Made by a program: the position numbers and the translations under genes. Under the pieces are notes generated by a model, which saw only the letters and a list, made by a program, of their open reading frames with translations, made no database searches and was not told the DNA's origin. 64,000 nt of DNA from Umezawaea endophytica (GTDB lineage: Bacteria; Actinomycetota; Actinomycetes; Mycobacteriales; Pseudonocardiaceae). The stretch is from contig NZ_JANYMP010000015.1 in NCBI RefSeq assembly GCF_025061645.1, forward strand, positions 62,001 through 126,000, written 5' to 3'. Shown here piece by piece: positions 25,844-36,217 of the stretch (positions are counted from its first letter, which is position 1; each line of letters starts with the position of its first letter).

Positions 25844-26308
25844 TCCCCCAAGCCTACGGGCGAAGCGCCGGCCCTCACAGCCATCCGGACGCCCATCGGG
25901 GAATCGTGAAAATACTTCACTCCGCAACCATCGGCACGCCCCGCCGAACCCGCCCGATGGCAACTCCGAGTAACTCTCGATCTTGAGCAGCGCTCGGTTT
26001 CCGCCGGGGATCCCCCCGAATTCCACTCTACCGACGAGGTCCGACAATTCCGGGCTTTCATCCGCTGAAAACCCTTGCTGACCAGCGAAGACACATTTTC
26101 CGAAATTGACGCTACGCAAAATTGTCGGTGCTGCTTGGTAGCGTTGAAATCAGGGGTCCCCCTGGCCGGGGGACGCCTTTGTCGGGCTCGAGGAAAACAA
26201 AAATAATCGCGATTCGTGGATTTGTCGACAATTCAAAACTGTCGGACCACCGCGCTACGCTGTTGATTCGGGGGTCCACCATTCCGGGTGACCCCGGTTC
26301 GCTGCTGG
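25844..26308. other. Gene-free interval, locally AT-richer
   Basis: No credible gene is seen on either strand. The stretch from about 25900 is AT-richer than its surroundings and contains the two promoter-hairpin modules annotated at 26118-26297. It may be the remains of a lost gene. Confidence 0.5.
26118..26297 (+). repeat. Two copies of a promoter-hairpin module
   Basis: Each copy has TGTCGG, ten bases, a TANNNT-like box, and then a hairpin. Copy 1: TGTCGG at 26123, TAGCGT at 26139, stem GTCCCCC/GGGGGAC at 26156-26174. Copy 2: TGTCGG at 26240, TACGCT at 26256, stem GGGGTC/GACCCC at 26271-26295. The copies are 117 bases apart and no plus-strand gene follows either. The same TGTCGG-N10-box spacing is found before the HTH gene at 46015. 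Confidence 0.45.
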
Positions 26309-26341
26309 GGTCGGCTTGACCTGCTCCAAGTCAAGCCGACC
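26309..26341 (-). terminator. Hairpin downstream of flavohaemoglobin-like gene
   Basis: GGTCGGCTTGAC (26309-26320) pairs perfectly with GTCAAGCCGACC (26330-26341) around nine bases. It lies 115 bases beyond the stop of the minus-strand gene ending at 26457 and probably terminates it. Confidence 0.55.
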
Positions 26342-26456
26342 GCGCGTCCTCGGTGGTGCGTCCTCGTGGTGCGGCCGCTCGTGGCCCCAGTGGTTCTCGC
26401 CGTCACCACGGTCGCGCCGGGTGCGGGCAGGCATCCGGCGCGTCGAGCTGGACGTG

Positions 26457-27632
26457 TCAGTCCAGGGTGAACGGGTCGTACTTGATGCGGTCCAGCGGTG
26501 TTCCCGCGACGAGCATGCGGGAGACGGTCGAGCGGATCATGGCGGGTGAGCCGCAGACGAGGACGTCGCGGTCTTCCCAGGCGCCGTAGCGGGTGACGAC
26601 GTCCGCGAGCGTGCCCTGCTCGACGCCCCTGGCGCCGGGATCGGACTCGAGCACCGGTACGACGGTCAGCCACGGGTTGGTCATGGCGATGCGCTGGAGG
26701 TTGTCCAGGTCGTACAGGTCCTCGCGGGTGCGACCGCCGACGAACAGGTGGACGCGCGGGTTTTCGCCCCACTGCGCCATTTCGTCGATGATCGCGTGCA
26801 TCGGCGCGACACCGGTGCCGCCCGCCACCATCAGGATGTCCTGCTTGGACGTCCGGTCGACGCCGAGCCTGCCCATGGGCGGACCCAGGCGCCAGACGTC
26901 GCCCGGCTGGGTGTGGCCGACGACGGAACGGCTGACCCAGCCGCCTTCCACGGATCTGATGTGGAACTCGATGCTGCCGTCCTCGCGGGGGGCGTTGGCG
27001 GGTGAGAAGTACCGCCACAGCCTGCCGCGCTGCGGTGTTTCGACGCTGAGGTACTGACCAGCCCGGTAGGGCAGCGGGTGGTCGGGCATAAGCCGTACGA
27101 CGGCGAGGTCCCAGCTCACGCGCTGGTGCTCCAGCACCGTGGCGCGCCAGAAGGCCGGGCCGTCGTCGGCGGCCGCCGCTTCCTGCATGGACCTGGCCAT
27201 GATCGTGTACGCCTCGGCCCACGCCATCTCGACCGCAGGGGTCCAGGTGGTGCCCGCGTACTTCTTCACGGCGGCCAGCAGTGCGGTGCCGACGGCTTCG
27301 TAGTGGATGGTCACGACGCCGAACTTCCGGTGGTCGCGACCCAACTGGCGGAGGAACGGGATGAGGTCGTCCGGGCGGTCCACCATCTGCACGGTGTGCA
27401 CGAGGGCGCGCAGCAGGCGGCTGCGCTGCACCTCCATGTTGGCGGGGAACATCTCGCGGGTGGAGGGCGAGAGGCTGAAGAGCATGCCGTAGAAGAACTT
27501 GGCGACTTCTTCGGCGCGCGGCTCCACCACCGCGAAGCTCTCCCGGATCATGCGCACCATTGCGGTGACGCCAGGAGGTGGTTCGCGGTGTGGCGGAGTA
27601 GGGATGGGACTAAGTACGGCGTTCGCTGTCAT
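26457..27632 (-). CDS. Flavohaemoglobin-like globin/FAD oxidoreductase
   Basis: The 391-residue protein joins a globin domain (residues 20-150; FFYGMLFSLSPSTREMFP, with the proximal His expected in LGRDHRKFGV) to a ferredoxin-reductase-like FAD and NAD domain (YRAGQYLSVE, RYFSPAN for flavin, VAGGTGVAPMHAII for NAD). Flavohaemoglobins turn nitric oxide into nitrate using oxygen and NADH. The reductase part is of normal length. ATG at 27632 is the first in frame. It stands alone. NO dioxygenase activity is inferred from architecture. Confidence 0.85.
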   Translation of the reverse strand: MTANAVLSPIPTPPHREPPPGVTAMVRMIRESFAVVEPRAEEVAKFFYGMLFSLSPSTREMFPANMEVQRSRLLRALVHTVQMVDRPDDLIPFLRQLGRDHRKFGVVTIHYEAVGTALLAAVKKYAGTTWTPAVEMAWAEAYTIMARSMQEAAAADDGPAFWRATVLEHQRVSWDLAVVRLMPDHPLPYRAGQYLSVETPQRGRLWRYFSPANAPREDGSIEFHIRSVEGGWVSRSVVGHTQPGDVWRLGPPMGRLGVDRTSKQDILMVAGGTGVAPMHAIIDEMAQWGENPRVHLFVGGRTREDLYDLDNLQRIAMTNPWLTVVPVLESDPGARGVEQGTLADVVTRYGAWEDRDVLVCGSPAMIRSTVSRMLVAGTPLDRIKYDPFTLD

Positions 27633-27954
27633 GATCCGGGCGCAGTCTCCACGTTCTTAGAGGCGCCAGCAAGGCGCACCGTCCACGTCAAGCATCCAAC
27701 CCCGACGCGACGACATTAACCCTTCATCTGGCTGGTTGACTCCTTGATGCCACCTTCGAGTGCAGCTTGGTTACATAGCGTCGCACGAATACCGGCCAAC
27801 AGTGGAACATTCTCCGTGGTGTGTACCTTGATCGCCCCTTGTCTCCTACCCGTGGACGTGCGTAGCCCGGTGTAGTCACCCGGTGTCCCGCCGCGACCCG
27901 CCTCCTGAGACCCGTGTTCGTCCTGTCGGGTGGTCCTCCAGGTCACAGCCAAAA

Positions 27955-28002
27955 AAGTTGTATTGGGCAACTATCCGGGCATATAGTTGTCGTTGACAAC
28001 TA
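27955..28002. promoter_or_regulatory. Two MarR-type operators
   Basis: AAGTTGTATTGGGCAACTA (27955-27973) and TAGTTGTCGTTGACAACTA (27984-28002) are two 19-base copies of one inverted repeat, 29 bases apart start to start; the second has perfect 8-base arms (TAGTTGTC/GACAACTA). They lie directly before the MarR gene at 28017 and presumably allow autorepression of the marR-MFS operon. The rest of 27633-27954 holds nothing I can identify. Confidence 0.75.
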
Positions 28003-28016
28003 ACGAGGTGATGGGC

Positions 28017-28478
28017 ATGAGCCCGACCAGGGAGAGCTGCATCGACGTCCTGCGCCAGTTGCACGCGGTGTTCCAGCTCAAGCACGTGATCACCACGAAG
28101 GTGTGGGAAGAGCGAGACCTGAACCCGGCGGCCGTGGGGCTGCTGGCGGAGCTGGCACGGCGCGGCGAGTCCCGCGTGTCGGAGCTGGCGCAGGTCCACC
28201 TGGTCGACACGTCCGTGGTGAGCAGGCAGGTCGCGCAACTGGAGAAGGCGGGCCTGGTCGAACGCCGCGCCTGCCAGAACGACGGCCGCTCGCAGCTCAT
28301 CTCCGCCACCGCCCACGGGCTCAAGATGCTCGACGGCTGGCGGCAGGCCCAGATCACCCTCGTCCAGGAGGCGCTCGCCGACTGGACGGAAGAAGACGTC
28401 CGCGCGTTCGTACGCCAGTTCGGCTTGTTCACCGACGACCTGCGCGCCCACCTGCTGGTCCCGGAGGCCATTCGATGA
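28017..28478 (+). CDS. MarR family transcriptional regulator
   Basis: The 153-residue protein has a MarR winged helix (RVSELAQVHLVDTSVVSRQVAQLEKAGLVER, residues 56-86; wing ACQNDGRSQLI) flanked by dimerisation helices. It most likely represses itself and the downstream efflux gene by binding the paired repeats at 27955-28002, released by a drug or metabolite. ATG at 28017 is preferred because GAGGTG lies six bases upstream; an ATG at 28011 has no spacing. The stop overlaps the MFS start (ATGA). Confidence 0.9.
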   Translation: MSPTRESCIDVLRQLHAVFQLKHVITTKVWEERDLNPAAVGLLAELARRGESRVSELAQVHLVDTSVVSRQVAQLEKAGLVERRACQNDGRSQLISATAHGLKMLDGWRQAQITLVQEALADWTEEDVRAFVRQFGLFTDDLRAHLLVPEAIR

Positions 28479-30106
28479 CAGACGCGACACCCATGACCCA
28501 CCGCAAGATCCTGGAGGCCCTGTCCGGGATCCTGCTGGCGCTGCTGGTGGCGATCCTCAGCTCGACGATCGTCGCCAACGCGCTGCCGACCATCCTCGCG
28601 GACCTCAAGGGCAACCAGACCCAGTACACCTGGGTCATCACCTCGACCCTGCTGGCGTCGACGGCCACGACCCCGATCTGGGGCAAGCTGGCCGACCTGT
28701 TCAGCAAGAAGCTGCTCTTCCAGATCGCCATCACCATCTTCACGATCGGCTCGGTGCTCTCCGGGTTCGCCCAGGACATGGAGCAGTTGATCGGCTTCCG
28801 CGTCGTCCAGGGCCTCGGCATGGGCGGTGTGCAGGCGCTCGCGCAGGTCATCATCGGCGCGATGGTCAGCCCGCGGGAACGCGGCCGCTACAGCGGCTAC
28901 ACCGGCGCGGTCATGGCTGCGGCGACGGTCGGCGGCCCGCTGGTCGGCGGGTTCATCGTCGACACGCCGGGGCTCGGCTGGCGCTGGACGTTCTTCATCA
29001 CCGTCCCGCTGGCGGTGCTGGCGCTGGGCGTGCTCTCCAAGACGCTGAAGCTGCCCACGGTCCGCAAGGACGTGAAGATCGACTACGCGGGCGCGTTCCT
29101 GATCACCGGCGGCGTCAGCCTGGTGCTGATGTGGGTGTCGTTCGCGGGCAAGGACTTCGGCTGGATCTCCCTGGAGACCCTCGCCTACCTCGCCGGGGCC
29201 GCCGCGGCTCTGGTTGCCGCGTACTTCGTGGAGCGCCGGGCCAGCTCGCCGGTCGTGCCGCTGCGGCTGTTCAAGCACCGCACGCTGTCGCTGGCCGTGC
29301 TCGGCAGCGTCGCCGTCGGCACGTCGATGTTCGGCGCCTCGGTGTTCCTCGGCCAGTACTTCCAGCTCTCCCGCGGCTTCTCGCCGACGAAGGCCGGCCT
29401 GCTCACGCTGCCGCTGGTGGCGGGCCTGACGATCGCGTCGACCGTCTCCGGCCAGTTGATCTCGAAGTACGGCAAGTGGAAGAACTTCCTGGTGACCGGC
29501 GCGGTCGTCCTCGTCGTCGGGCTCGGGCTGCTCGGCACGATCGACCACGGGACCAACCTGGTGCTGATGGGCGCCTACATGCTGCTGACCGGTGTCGGCC
29601 TCGGCCTCACCATGCAGAACCTGGTGCTCGCCGTGCAGAACGACGTGGCCATGGCCGACCTCGGCGCCGCCAGCTCCACGGTGACGTTCTTCCGCTCGCT
29701 CGGCGGCACGGCCGGCGTCGCGGTGCTCGGCTCGGTGCTCGCCAGCCAGGTCAGCACGAAGATCGCCGCCGGTCTGCCGCCCGGCACGCCCGCTGGCACG
29801 GGTGGCGGCACGCTCGACCTCGTCCACCTGCCCGGCCCGATCCAGGCGCTGGTGCGCGGGGCCTACGGCGACGCGATGGCGACGCTGTTCCTGATCGCGG
29901 CCGTCGCCGCCGTCGTCACGGTCGTGGCCGTCGTGATGATCAAGGAAGTACCCCTGCGGACCTCGATGGACATCCCGCAGCCGGTGGTCGGTTCACCGAC
30001 GGGAGAGGCACCTGTCCACCTGCCTGTGGATGCCGACCTGCGGAATGTGGATAACTCCACCCCTGATGTGGACAACTCGCTACTACATGTGGGTGACCGG
30101 AGGTAG
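28475..30106 (+). CDS. MFS multidrug efflux transporter, DHA2 family
   Basis: The 543-residue membrane protein has 14 predicted helices and the DHA2 signatures: ILSSTIVANALPTILADL in helix 1, GKLADLFSKK in loop 2-3, and GAVMAAATVGGPLVGGF in the antiporter motif C region. It exports drugs in exchange for protons. It is coupled to the MarR gene by an ATGA overlap. The last 25 codons are unusual: they encode VDADLRN-VDNSTPD-VDNSLLH and at DNA level carry four DnaA-box-like sequences spaced 21 bases apart. The substrate is unknown. Confidence 0.9.
   Translation: MTDATPMTHRKILEALSGILLALLVAILSSTIVANALPTILADLKGNQTQYTWVITSTLLASTATTPIWGKLADLFSKKLLFQIAITIFTIGSVLSGFAQDMEQLIGFRVVQGLGMGGVQALAQVIIGAMVSPRERGRYSGYTGAVMAAATVGGPLVGGFIVDTPGLGWRWTFFITVPLAVLALGVLSKTLKLPTVRKDVKIDYAGAFLITGGVSLVLMWVSFAGKDFGWISLETLAYLAGAAAALVAAYFVERRASSPVVPLRLFKHRTLSLAVLGSVAVGTSMFGASVFLGQYFQLSRGFSPTKAGLLTLPLVAGLTIASTVSGQLISKYGKWKNFLVTGAVVLVVGLGLLGTIDHGTNLVLMGAYMLLTGVGLGLTMQNLVLAVQNDVAMADLGAASSTVTFFRSLGGTAGVAVLGSVLASQVSTKIAAGLPPGTPAGTGGGTLDLVHLPGPIQALVRGAYGDAMATLFLIAAVAAVVTVVAVVMIKEVPLRTSMDIPQPVVGSPTGEAPVHLPVDADLRNVDNSTPDVDNSLLHVGDRR
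30025..30096 (+). repeat. Phased array of four DnaA-box-like sequences
   Basis: TGTGGATGC (30025), TGTGGATAA (30046), TGTGGACAA (30067) and TGTGGGTGA (30088) occur on one strand exactly 21 bases apart, two helical turns. The second and third are perfect DnaA boxes (TTATCCACA and TTGTCCACA on the other strand); the outer two are degenerate. The array overlaps the 3' end of the MFS gene. Confidence 0.6.
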
Positions 30107-30121
30107 ATAGGGGCCAAGATG

Positions 30122-30159
30122 TGCCCTCCGCTGTGTGATCCACACGGCGGAGGGCATTT
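30122..30159. terminator. Terminator between MFS and VOC genes
   Basis: TGCCCTCCGCTGTGTG (30122-30137) pairs with CACACGGCGGAGGGCA (30141-30156) with one mismatch, followed by TTT. It separates convergent genes and probably serves both. Confidence 0.75.
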
Positions 30160-30165
30160 CGCGCG

Positions 30166-30549
30166 TCAGGGCATCGCGGCCTTCTCGGCGGCGCTGCGCT
30201 CGACGCAGAACTCGTTGCCCTCGGGATCGCCGAGCACCACCCAGCCGCGGCCGTCGGGCCTGCGCTGGTCGTCCACCAGGGTCGCGCCGATGCCGAGCAG
30301 CCGCGCGACCTCGTCGTCGCGCGTGGTGTCCGGCTGGACGTCGAGGTGCACCCGGTTCCGGAGCGCGGTCTTCTTGTCGGGAACGGTCACGAAAAGGAGG
30401 ATCGGCCCGGTCGGGGCCAGCACCGACGCCTCGGGGTCGCCGGGGAAGTCGTCGTCGGCCAGCGGGTACCCGGTCACCTTGGACCAGAACGTCGCCAGCT
30501 CGTAGGCGTCCAGGCTGCTGAAGGTGATGTGCTGTGGTTTCGCGCTCAT
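30166..30549 (-). CDS. VOC (glyoxalase-like) family protein
   Basis: The 127-residue protein has the two-repeat fold of the vicinal-oxygen-chelate family: AYELATFWSKVTGYPL in the first module, NRVHLDVQPD with its metal-side His in the second, and GWVVLGDPEGNEFCVE at the end, the common glyoxalase/bleomycin-resistance finish. Members bind metal and act as lyases, dioxygenases or drug-binding proteins; which applies here is open. ATG at 30549 is the natural start. No partner gene is evident. Confidence 0.85.
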   Translation of the reverse strand: MSAKPQHITFSSLDAYELATFWSKVTGYPLADDDFPGDPEASVLAPTGPILLFVTVPDKKTALRNRVHLDVQPDTTRDDEVARLLGIGATLVDDQRRPDGRGWVVLGDPEGNEFCVERSAAEKAAMP

Positions 30550-30596
30550 CGGCCGATCTTCCCGGCGAAGTGGCTCACGCCACAGCGAATATTCAA

Positions 30597-30617
30597 GTTG
30601 AGCGGAACGGACTCAAC
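30597..30617. promoter_or_regulatory. HAIR operator (HspR site) before clpB
   Basis: GTTGAGC-N7-ACTCAAC fits the HAIR consensus, with flanking AA and TT extending the dyad. It lies 70 bases before the clpB start, placing clpB in the HspR regulon together with the dnaK operon. Confidence 0.88.
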
Positions 30618-30686
30618 TTTGCTGACGTTGTGCATGATGGGAGCGCGTGCGGGAAGCTGGCGCGCACATCTGCGATGGGGTGAGGA

Positions 30687-33269
<2,583 letters not shown>

Positions 33270-33282
33270 GGGTGTGATGAAG

Positions 33283-33318
33283 GACGGCCCGTTCCCGGTG
33301 GGGGCGGGCCGTCTTGGT
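33283..33318 (+). terminator. Terminator after clpB
   Basis: GACGGCCCG (33283-33291) pairs with CGGGCCGTC (33305-33313), followed by TTGGTTTTT. Confidence 0.8.
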
Positions 33319-33398
33319 TTTTGCTGTTGCCCACCACCTACGAGACCGGACGCCGTCTCGTGCCTACCACCTACGGAGCGGGACGCCGCCTACGCAGC

Positions 33399-33517
33399 GT
33401 GGCCGATTTTACTTGGGGGATTTGCCCCTTAAACTTGCGTCGGACGGCGGCTTCACCTTCCCGCCGTTTTGGTCCGACGAAGGGGCAAATCTAGGGGCCC
33501 CAAGTCAAATCGGCCAC
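33399..33517. repeat. Large imperfect hairpin, 119 bases
   Basis: Several arms nest in order: 33399-33418 with 33498-33517 (19 of 20 match), GATTTGCCCCTT (33419-33430) with AAGGGGCAAATC (33480-33491), CGTCGGAC (33438-33445) with GTCCGACG (33472-33479), and GGCGG with CCGCC inside. It has no coding potential. It may be a MITE-like element, a structured RNA or an extragenic repeat. Confidence 0.65.
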
Positions 33518-33616
33518 ATCCTCGCTGGATGTCCGGTACGGAAGCCGACCCCGCTGTGACCTGCGGGTATGTCTTTGATGGCTCCCCCGCCACCCCTCTC
33601 GCGCAATTATTTCAAT

Positions 33617-33669
33617 GCTTTTCACGCTTTGTCAAGGCGGGAAAGATGCCTTGACAAAGCGTGAAAAGC
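33617..33669. repeat. Perfect 22-base-stem hairpin
   Basis: Bases 33617-33638 (starting GCTTTTCACG) are the exact reverse complement of 33648-33669 (ending CGTGAAAAGC), with a nine-base loop. The arms contain TTGTCAAGG. No T run follows on the plus strand, so a simple terminator is less likely. Confidence 0.65.
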
Positions 33670-33800
33670 ACGAAGGGCGCTGGGGATGGGGGCGGCGGGG
33701 GAGGTCTGTGTCGGGTCGGTTTGGTGGGGCCGCTCGGCTGGGTAGCGGTGCAGGTCAAGTCAAAGACAAAAGCCAGAAGCCAAAGCCAAAGCGCACCGGG

Positions 33801-33880
33801 GGCCGGTCGAGGCAGGTCAGGGCAGGTCAGGGCAGGTCAGGGCAGGTCAGGGCAGATCAGGGCAGATCAGGGCCGGTCAA
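33801..33880. repeat. Decamer tandem repeat, eight units
   Basis: Eight consecutive 10-base units follow ggcaggtcag (four exact copies at 33811-33850), with ggcagatcag twice and diverged units at both ends. It is purine-rich on the plus strand. Confidence 0.8.
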
Positions 33881-34045
33881 GCGGCGTCAACGCGCCCCGC
33901 GCCAACCCGACCACCCCCCCCACCCCCTAACACCCGTGACCTTACGCCCGCCACCACCCCCACCCCGATAAATCCCTCCCCCCACCTCCCCACCCCACCC
34001 CGCCTGCCCCGACACCCCCGTGCGAGGTAACGGGTTGATCTGTTC
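33881..34045. other. C-rich, strand-asymmetric gene-free stretch
   Basis: After the decamer repeat the plus strand turns into long C tracts broken by A and T (for example CACCCCCTAACACCC). No gene is seen. With the hairpins and tandem repeat upstream, the whole 33270-34105 interval is non-coding. Confidence 0.5.
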
Positions 34046-34105
34046 GTGGGAACCACCCCGCAAGTGATCTTCGTAATGCTCCACGGGACCGCTACCCTCG
34101 CACCT

Positions 34106-34807
34106 GTGGGAATACCTGCCTGGGTCTGGTTCACCGTCTGCGCGGTGGCGGGAGTAGCCGGTTTCGCGCTGCTCGCGACCGATCGGGCGCAGCGCACCGC
34201 GCGCAACCGCGAACGCCGTCGGTGGGCCGCGTTGCGCGGTTGGCAGTTCGAGGAGACGGATCACGTCCTGCCCACCCGCTGGGAGAGCGGTGCCATCGCC
34301 TACTACGGCACCGGTATCGCCAGGGACGTGGTGGCGGGTTCGACGTTCACCGCTGACGGCAGGCGTCAGGTGTACGTCCTGGACCACGAGACCAACGGCA
34401 AGGTCAACTCGGTGCTGGTCGGTGTTCGCTGCCGCCGCCCGCTGTCCGTGGTGATCGAGTTGTGGCTGCCCAGCGTGCCCTTCCAGCGCGACCAGATGCC
34501 GGACCTCCTCGGTCCGGTCGGGTCCCGCTACGCGTTCGTCACCGAGCTCGCGGCGGCTCGCAAGCTGATCACGCCCGACCTGGTCGACGCGGCCGAGGAG
34601 ATCGGCGCGGACGTCACCGTGGTGTGGTTCGAGGGCGACTGGGTCATGGCGGCGGCGCCGCCGAACTCCAGTCCGGCCCGGCTCGAACGGCTCCTGCGCG
34701 ACGTGGGCGAGCTGGCCGACGTGGTCGACCCGTTCGACGCCGAGCAGGACGCCGAGACCGGTGGCGAGGTCTACCGCCCGTCGTTCGGTCGCAAGCCCGC
34801 GAGCTAG
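34106..34807 (+). CDS. Membrane-anchored hypothetical protein
   Basis: I do not recognise this 233-residue protein. It has one N-terminal membrane helix ([20 protein letters not shown]) followed by basic residues, so the rest is probably cytoplasmic. The soluble part begins [18 protein letters not shown] at 34106 is preferred because TACCCT lies eight bases upstream, as in leaderless genes; an in-frame GTG at 34046 would add 20 residues. Its layout (short helix, then a G-W-x-F segment) resembles the protein at 36217. Confidence 0.7.
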   Translation: MGIPAWVWFTVCAVAGVAGFALLATDRAQRTARNRERRRWAALRGWQFEETDHVLPTRWESGAIAYYGTGIARDVVAGSTFTADGRRQVYVLDHETNGKVNSVLVGVRCRRPLSVVIELWLPSVPFQRDQMPDLLGPVGSRYAFVTELAAARKLITPDLVDAAEEIGADVTVVWFEGDWVMAAAPPNSSPARLERLLRDVGELADVVDPFDAEQDAETGGEVYRPSFGRKPAS

Positions 34808-34826
34808 ACCCGCTAGCGTTCCGGCC

Positions 34827-35612
34827 ATGCCCACCGCACTGGTCACCGGGGCGACCGCCGGTATCGGAGCCGCGTTCGCCCGTCGTCTCGCCGCCGAGGG
34901 GCACGACCTCGTGCTGGTCGCGCGGACGACGTCCCGTCTCGAAGACCTGTCCCGGCGGTTGACCGAGCGCCACGGCGTCGCCGTCGAGGTGCTGGCCGCC
35001 GACCTGTCCGACGCGGAGCAGCGGGCGGTCGTCGAGGCGCGCCTCACCGACCCGGAGCGCCCGGTCGACCTGCTCGTCAACAACGCGGGGTTCGCCAGTG
35101 CCGGCGAGTTCCTGACCATGGACGTCGACCGCCTCCAGGCGCAGCTCGACGTGAACTTGACGAGCGTCCTGCGGCTCACCAGGGCCGTCGTGCCCGGCAT
35201 GGTCGAACGCGGTCGTGGTGCCGTGGTGAACGTGGCCAGCGTCGCGGCGTTCCTGCCCGGTCGCGGCTCGACCTACAGCGCCGAGAAGTCGTACGTGACG
35301 CTGTTCTCCGAGGGCATCTCGATGGCGATCGAGGCGTCCGGGTCGCCGGTGAAGGTGATGGCGCTGTGCCCCGGTTTCACCCGCACCGAGTTCCACGAGC
35401 GCGCGGCGATCGACATGACCGGCACCCCGGAGTTCCTCTGGCTGGACGCCGACCGGCTGGTGCACGACTGCCTCGCCGACCTGCGCGGCGGCAAGGCGCT
35501 GTCCGTTCCCGGCTTGCAGTACAAGGCGGTCGTGGCGGTGAGCAGGCTGATCCCGAGGGCGCTGCTGCGGAAGGCGGCGTCGCGGTTCGCGGGTGGTCGG
35601 GGCAGGACCTGA
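34827..35612 (+). CDS. SDR family oxidoreductase
   Basis: The 261-residue protein is a classical short-chain dehydrogenase: nucleotide motif [16 protein letters not shown] at residues 7-22, NNAGFASAG, catalytic Ser in VNVASVAA, and YSAEK with the catalytic Tyr and Lys. The C-terminal part ([17 protein letters not shown]) is like DltE-type dehydrogenases of unknown substrate. ATG at 34827 follows TAGCGT by about seven bases, suggesting a leaderless transcript. It is followed 38 bases later by pyrE. Confidence 0.9.
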   Translation: MPTALVTGATAGIGAAFARRLAAEGHDLVLVARTTSRLEDLSRRLTERHGVAVEVLAADLSDAEQRAVVEARLTDPERPVDLLVNNAGFASAGEFLTMDVDRLQAQLDVNLTSVLRLTRAVVPGMVERGRGAVVNVASVAAFLPGRGSTYSAEKSYVTLFSEGISMAIEASGSPVKVMALCPGFTRTEFHERAAIDMTGTPEFLWLDADRLVHDCLADLRGGKALSVPGLQYKAVVAVSRLIPRALLRKAASRFAGGRGRT

Positions 35613-35650
35613 TCGCGCAGATGCCGGGGGGTGTGCAAAGGTTGGGACCC

Positions 35651-36217
35651 GTGCGAACCGAAGTGGTCCTTGACGCCGGTGCCAAAGCAGAACTGGCCCG
35701 GTTGGTGAGTGAGTTGGCCGTCGTGCACGGCAGGGTGACGCTGTCCTCGGGGCGTGAGGCGGACTACTACATCGACCTCCGCCGGGCGACGCTGCACCAC
35801 GCGGCGGCCCCCCTGATCGGCAGGCTGCTGCGGCAGCTCACCGCGGACTGGGACTACGTCGCCGCCGGTGGCCTCACGCTCGGCGCCGACCCGGTCGCGA
35901 CCGCGATGATGCACGCCGCCGCGGCCTCCGGTGACGTGCTGGACGCGTTCGTCGTCCGCAAGGAGGCCAAGAAGCACGGCATGCAGCGGCGCATCGAGGG
36001 CATCGAGGTCACCGGTCAGCGCGTGCTGGCCGTTGAGGACACGACGACGACCGGCAACAGCCCGCTGACGGCCGTCGAAGCGCTCCGCGAGGCGGGCGCG
36101 ACCGTGGTCGGCGTGGCCACCGTCGTGGACCGCGGCACCGGCGCCAAGGAGATCATCGAGGCCCAGGGGCTGCCCTACCGCTACCTCCTGGACCTGGCCG
36201 ACCTCGGTCTGGGCTGA
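35651..36217 (+). CDS. pyrE: Orotate phosphoribosyltransferase
   Basis: The 188-residue enzyme makes orotidine 5'-monophosphate from orotate and PRPP in pyrimidine synthesis. The PRPP-binding motif VLAVEDTTTTGNSPLTA is present near residue 125, with SSGREADYYIDLRRATLH near the start and VVRKEAKKHG in the catalytic loop. GTG at 35651 gives a normal length; an in-frame ATG at 35621 is possible. Its stop overlaps the start of the next gene by one base. Confidence 0.95.
   Translation: MRTEVVLDAGAKAELARLVSELAVVHGRVTLSSGREADYYIDLRRATLHHAAAPLIGRLLRQLTADWDYVAAGGLTLGADPVATAMMHAAAASGDVLDAFVVRKEAKKHGMQRRIEGIEVTGQRVLAVEDTTTTGNSPLTAVEALREAGATVVGVATVVDRGTGAKEIIEAQGLPYRYLLDLADLGLG

Noticed and set aside
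27716-27970. Possible 84-residue protein upstream of the MarR gene
   Set aside because: It would need a TTG start inside the MarR operator region and has no ribosome site or recognisable sequence.
33801-33880. Tandem repeat considered as a CRISPR array
   Set aside because: The 10-base units are directly adjacent with no spacers and no cas genes are nearby.
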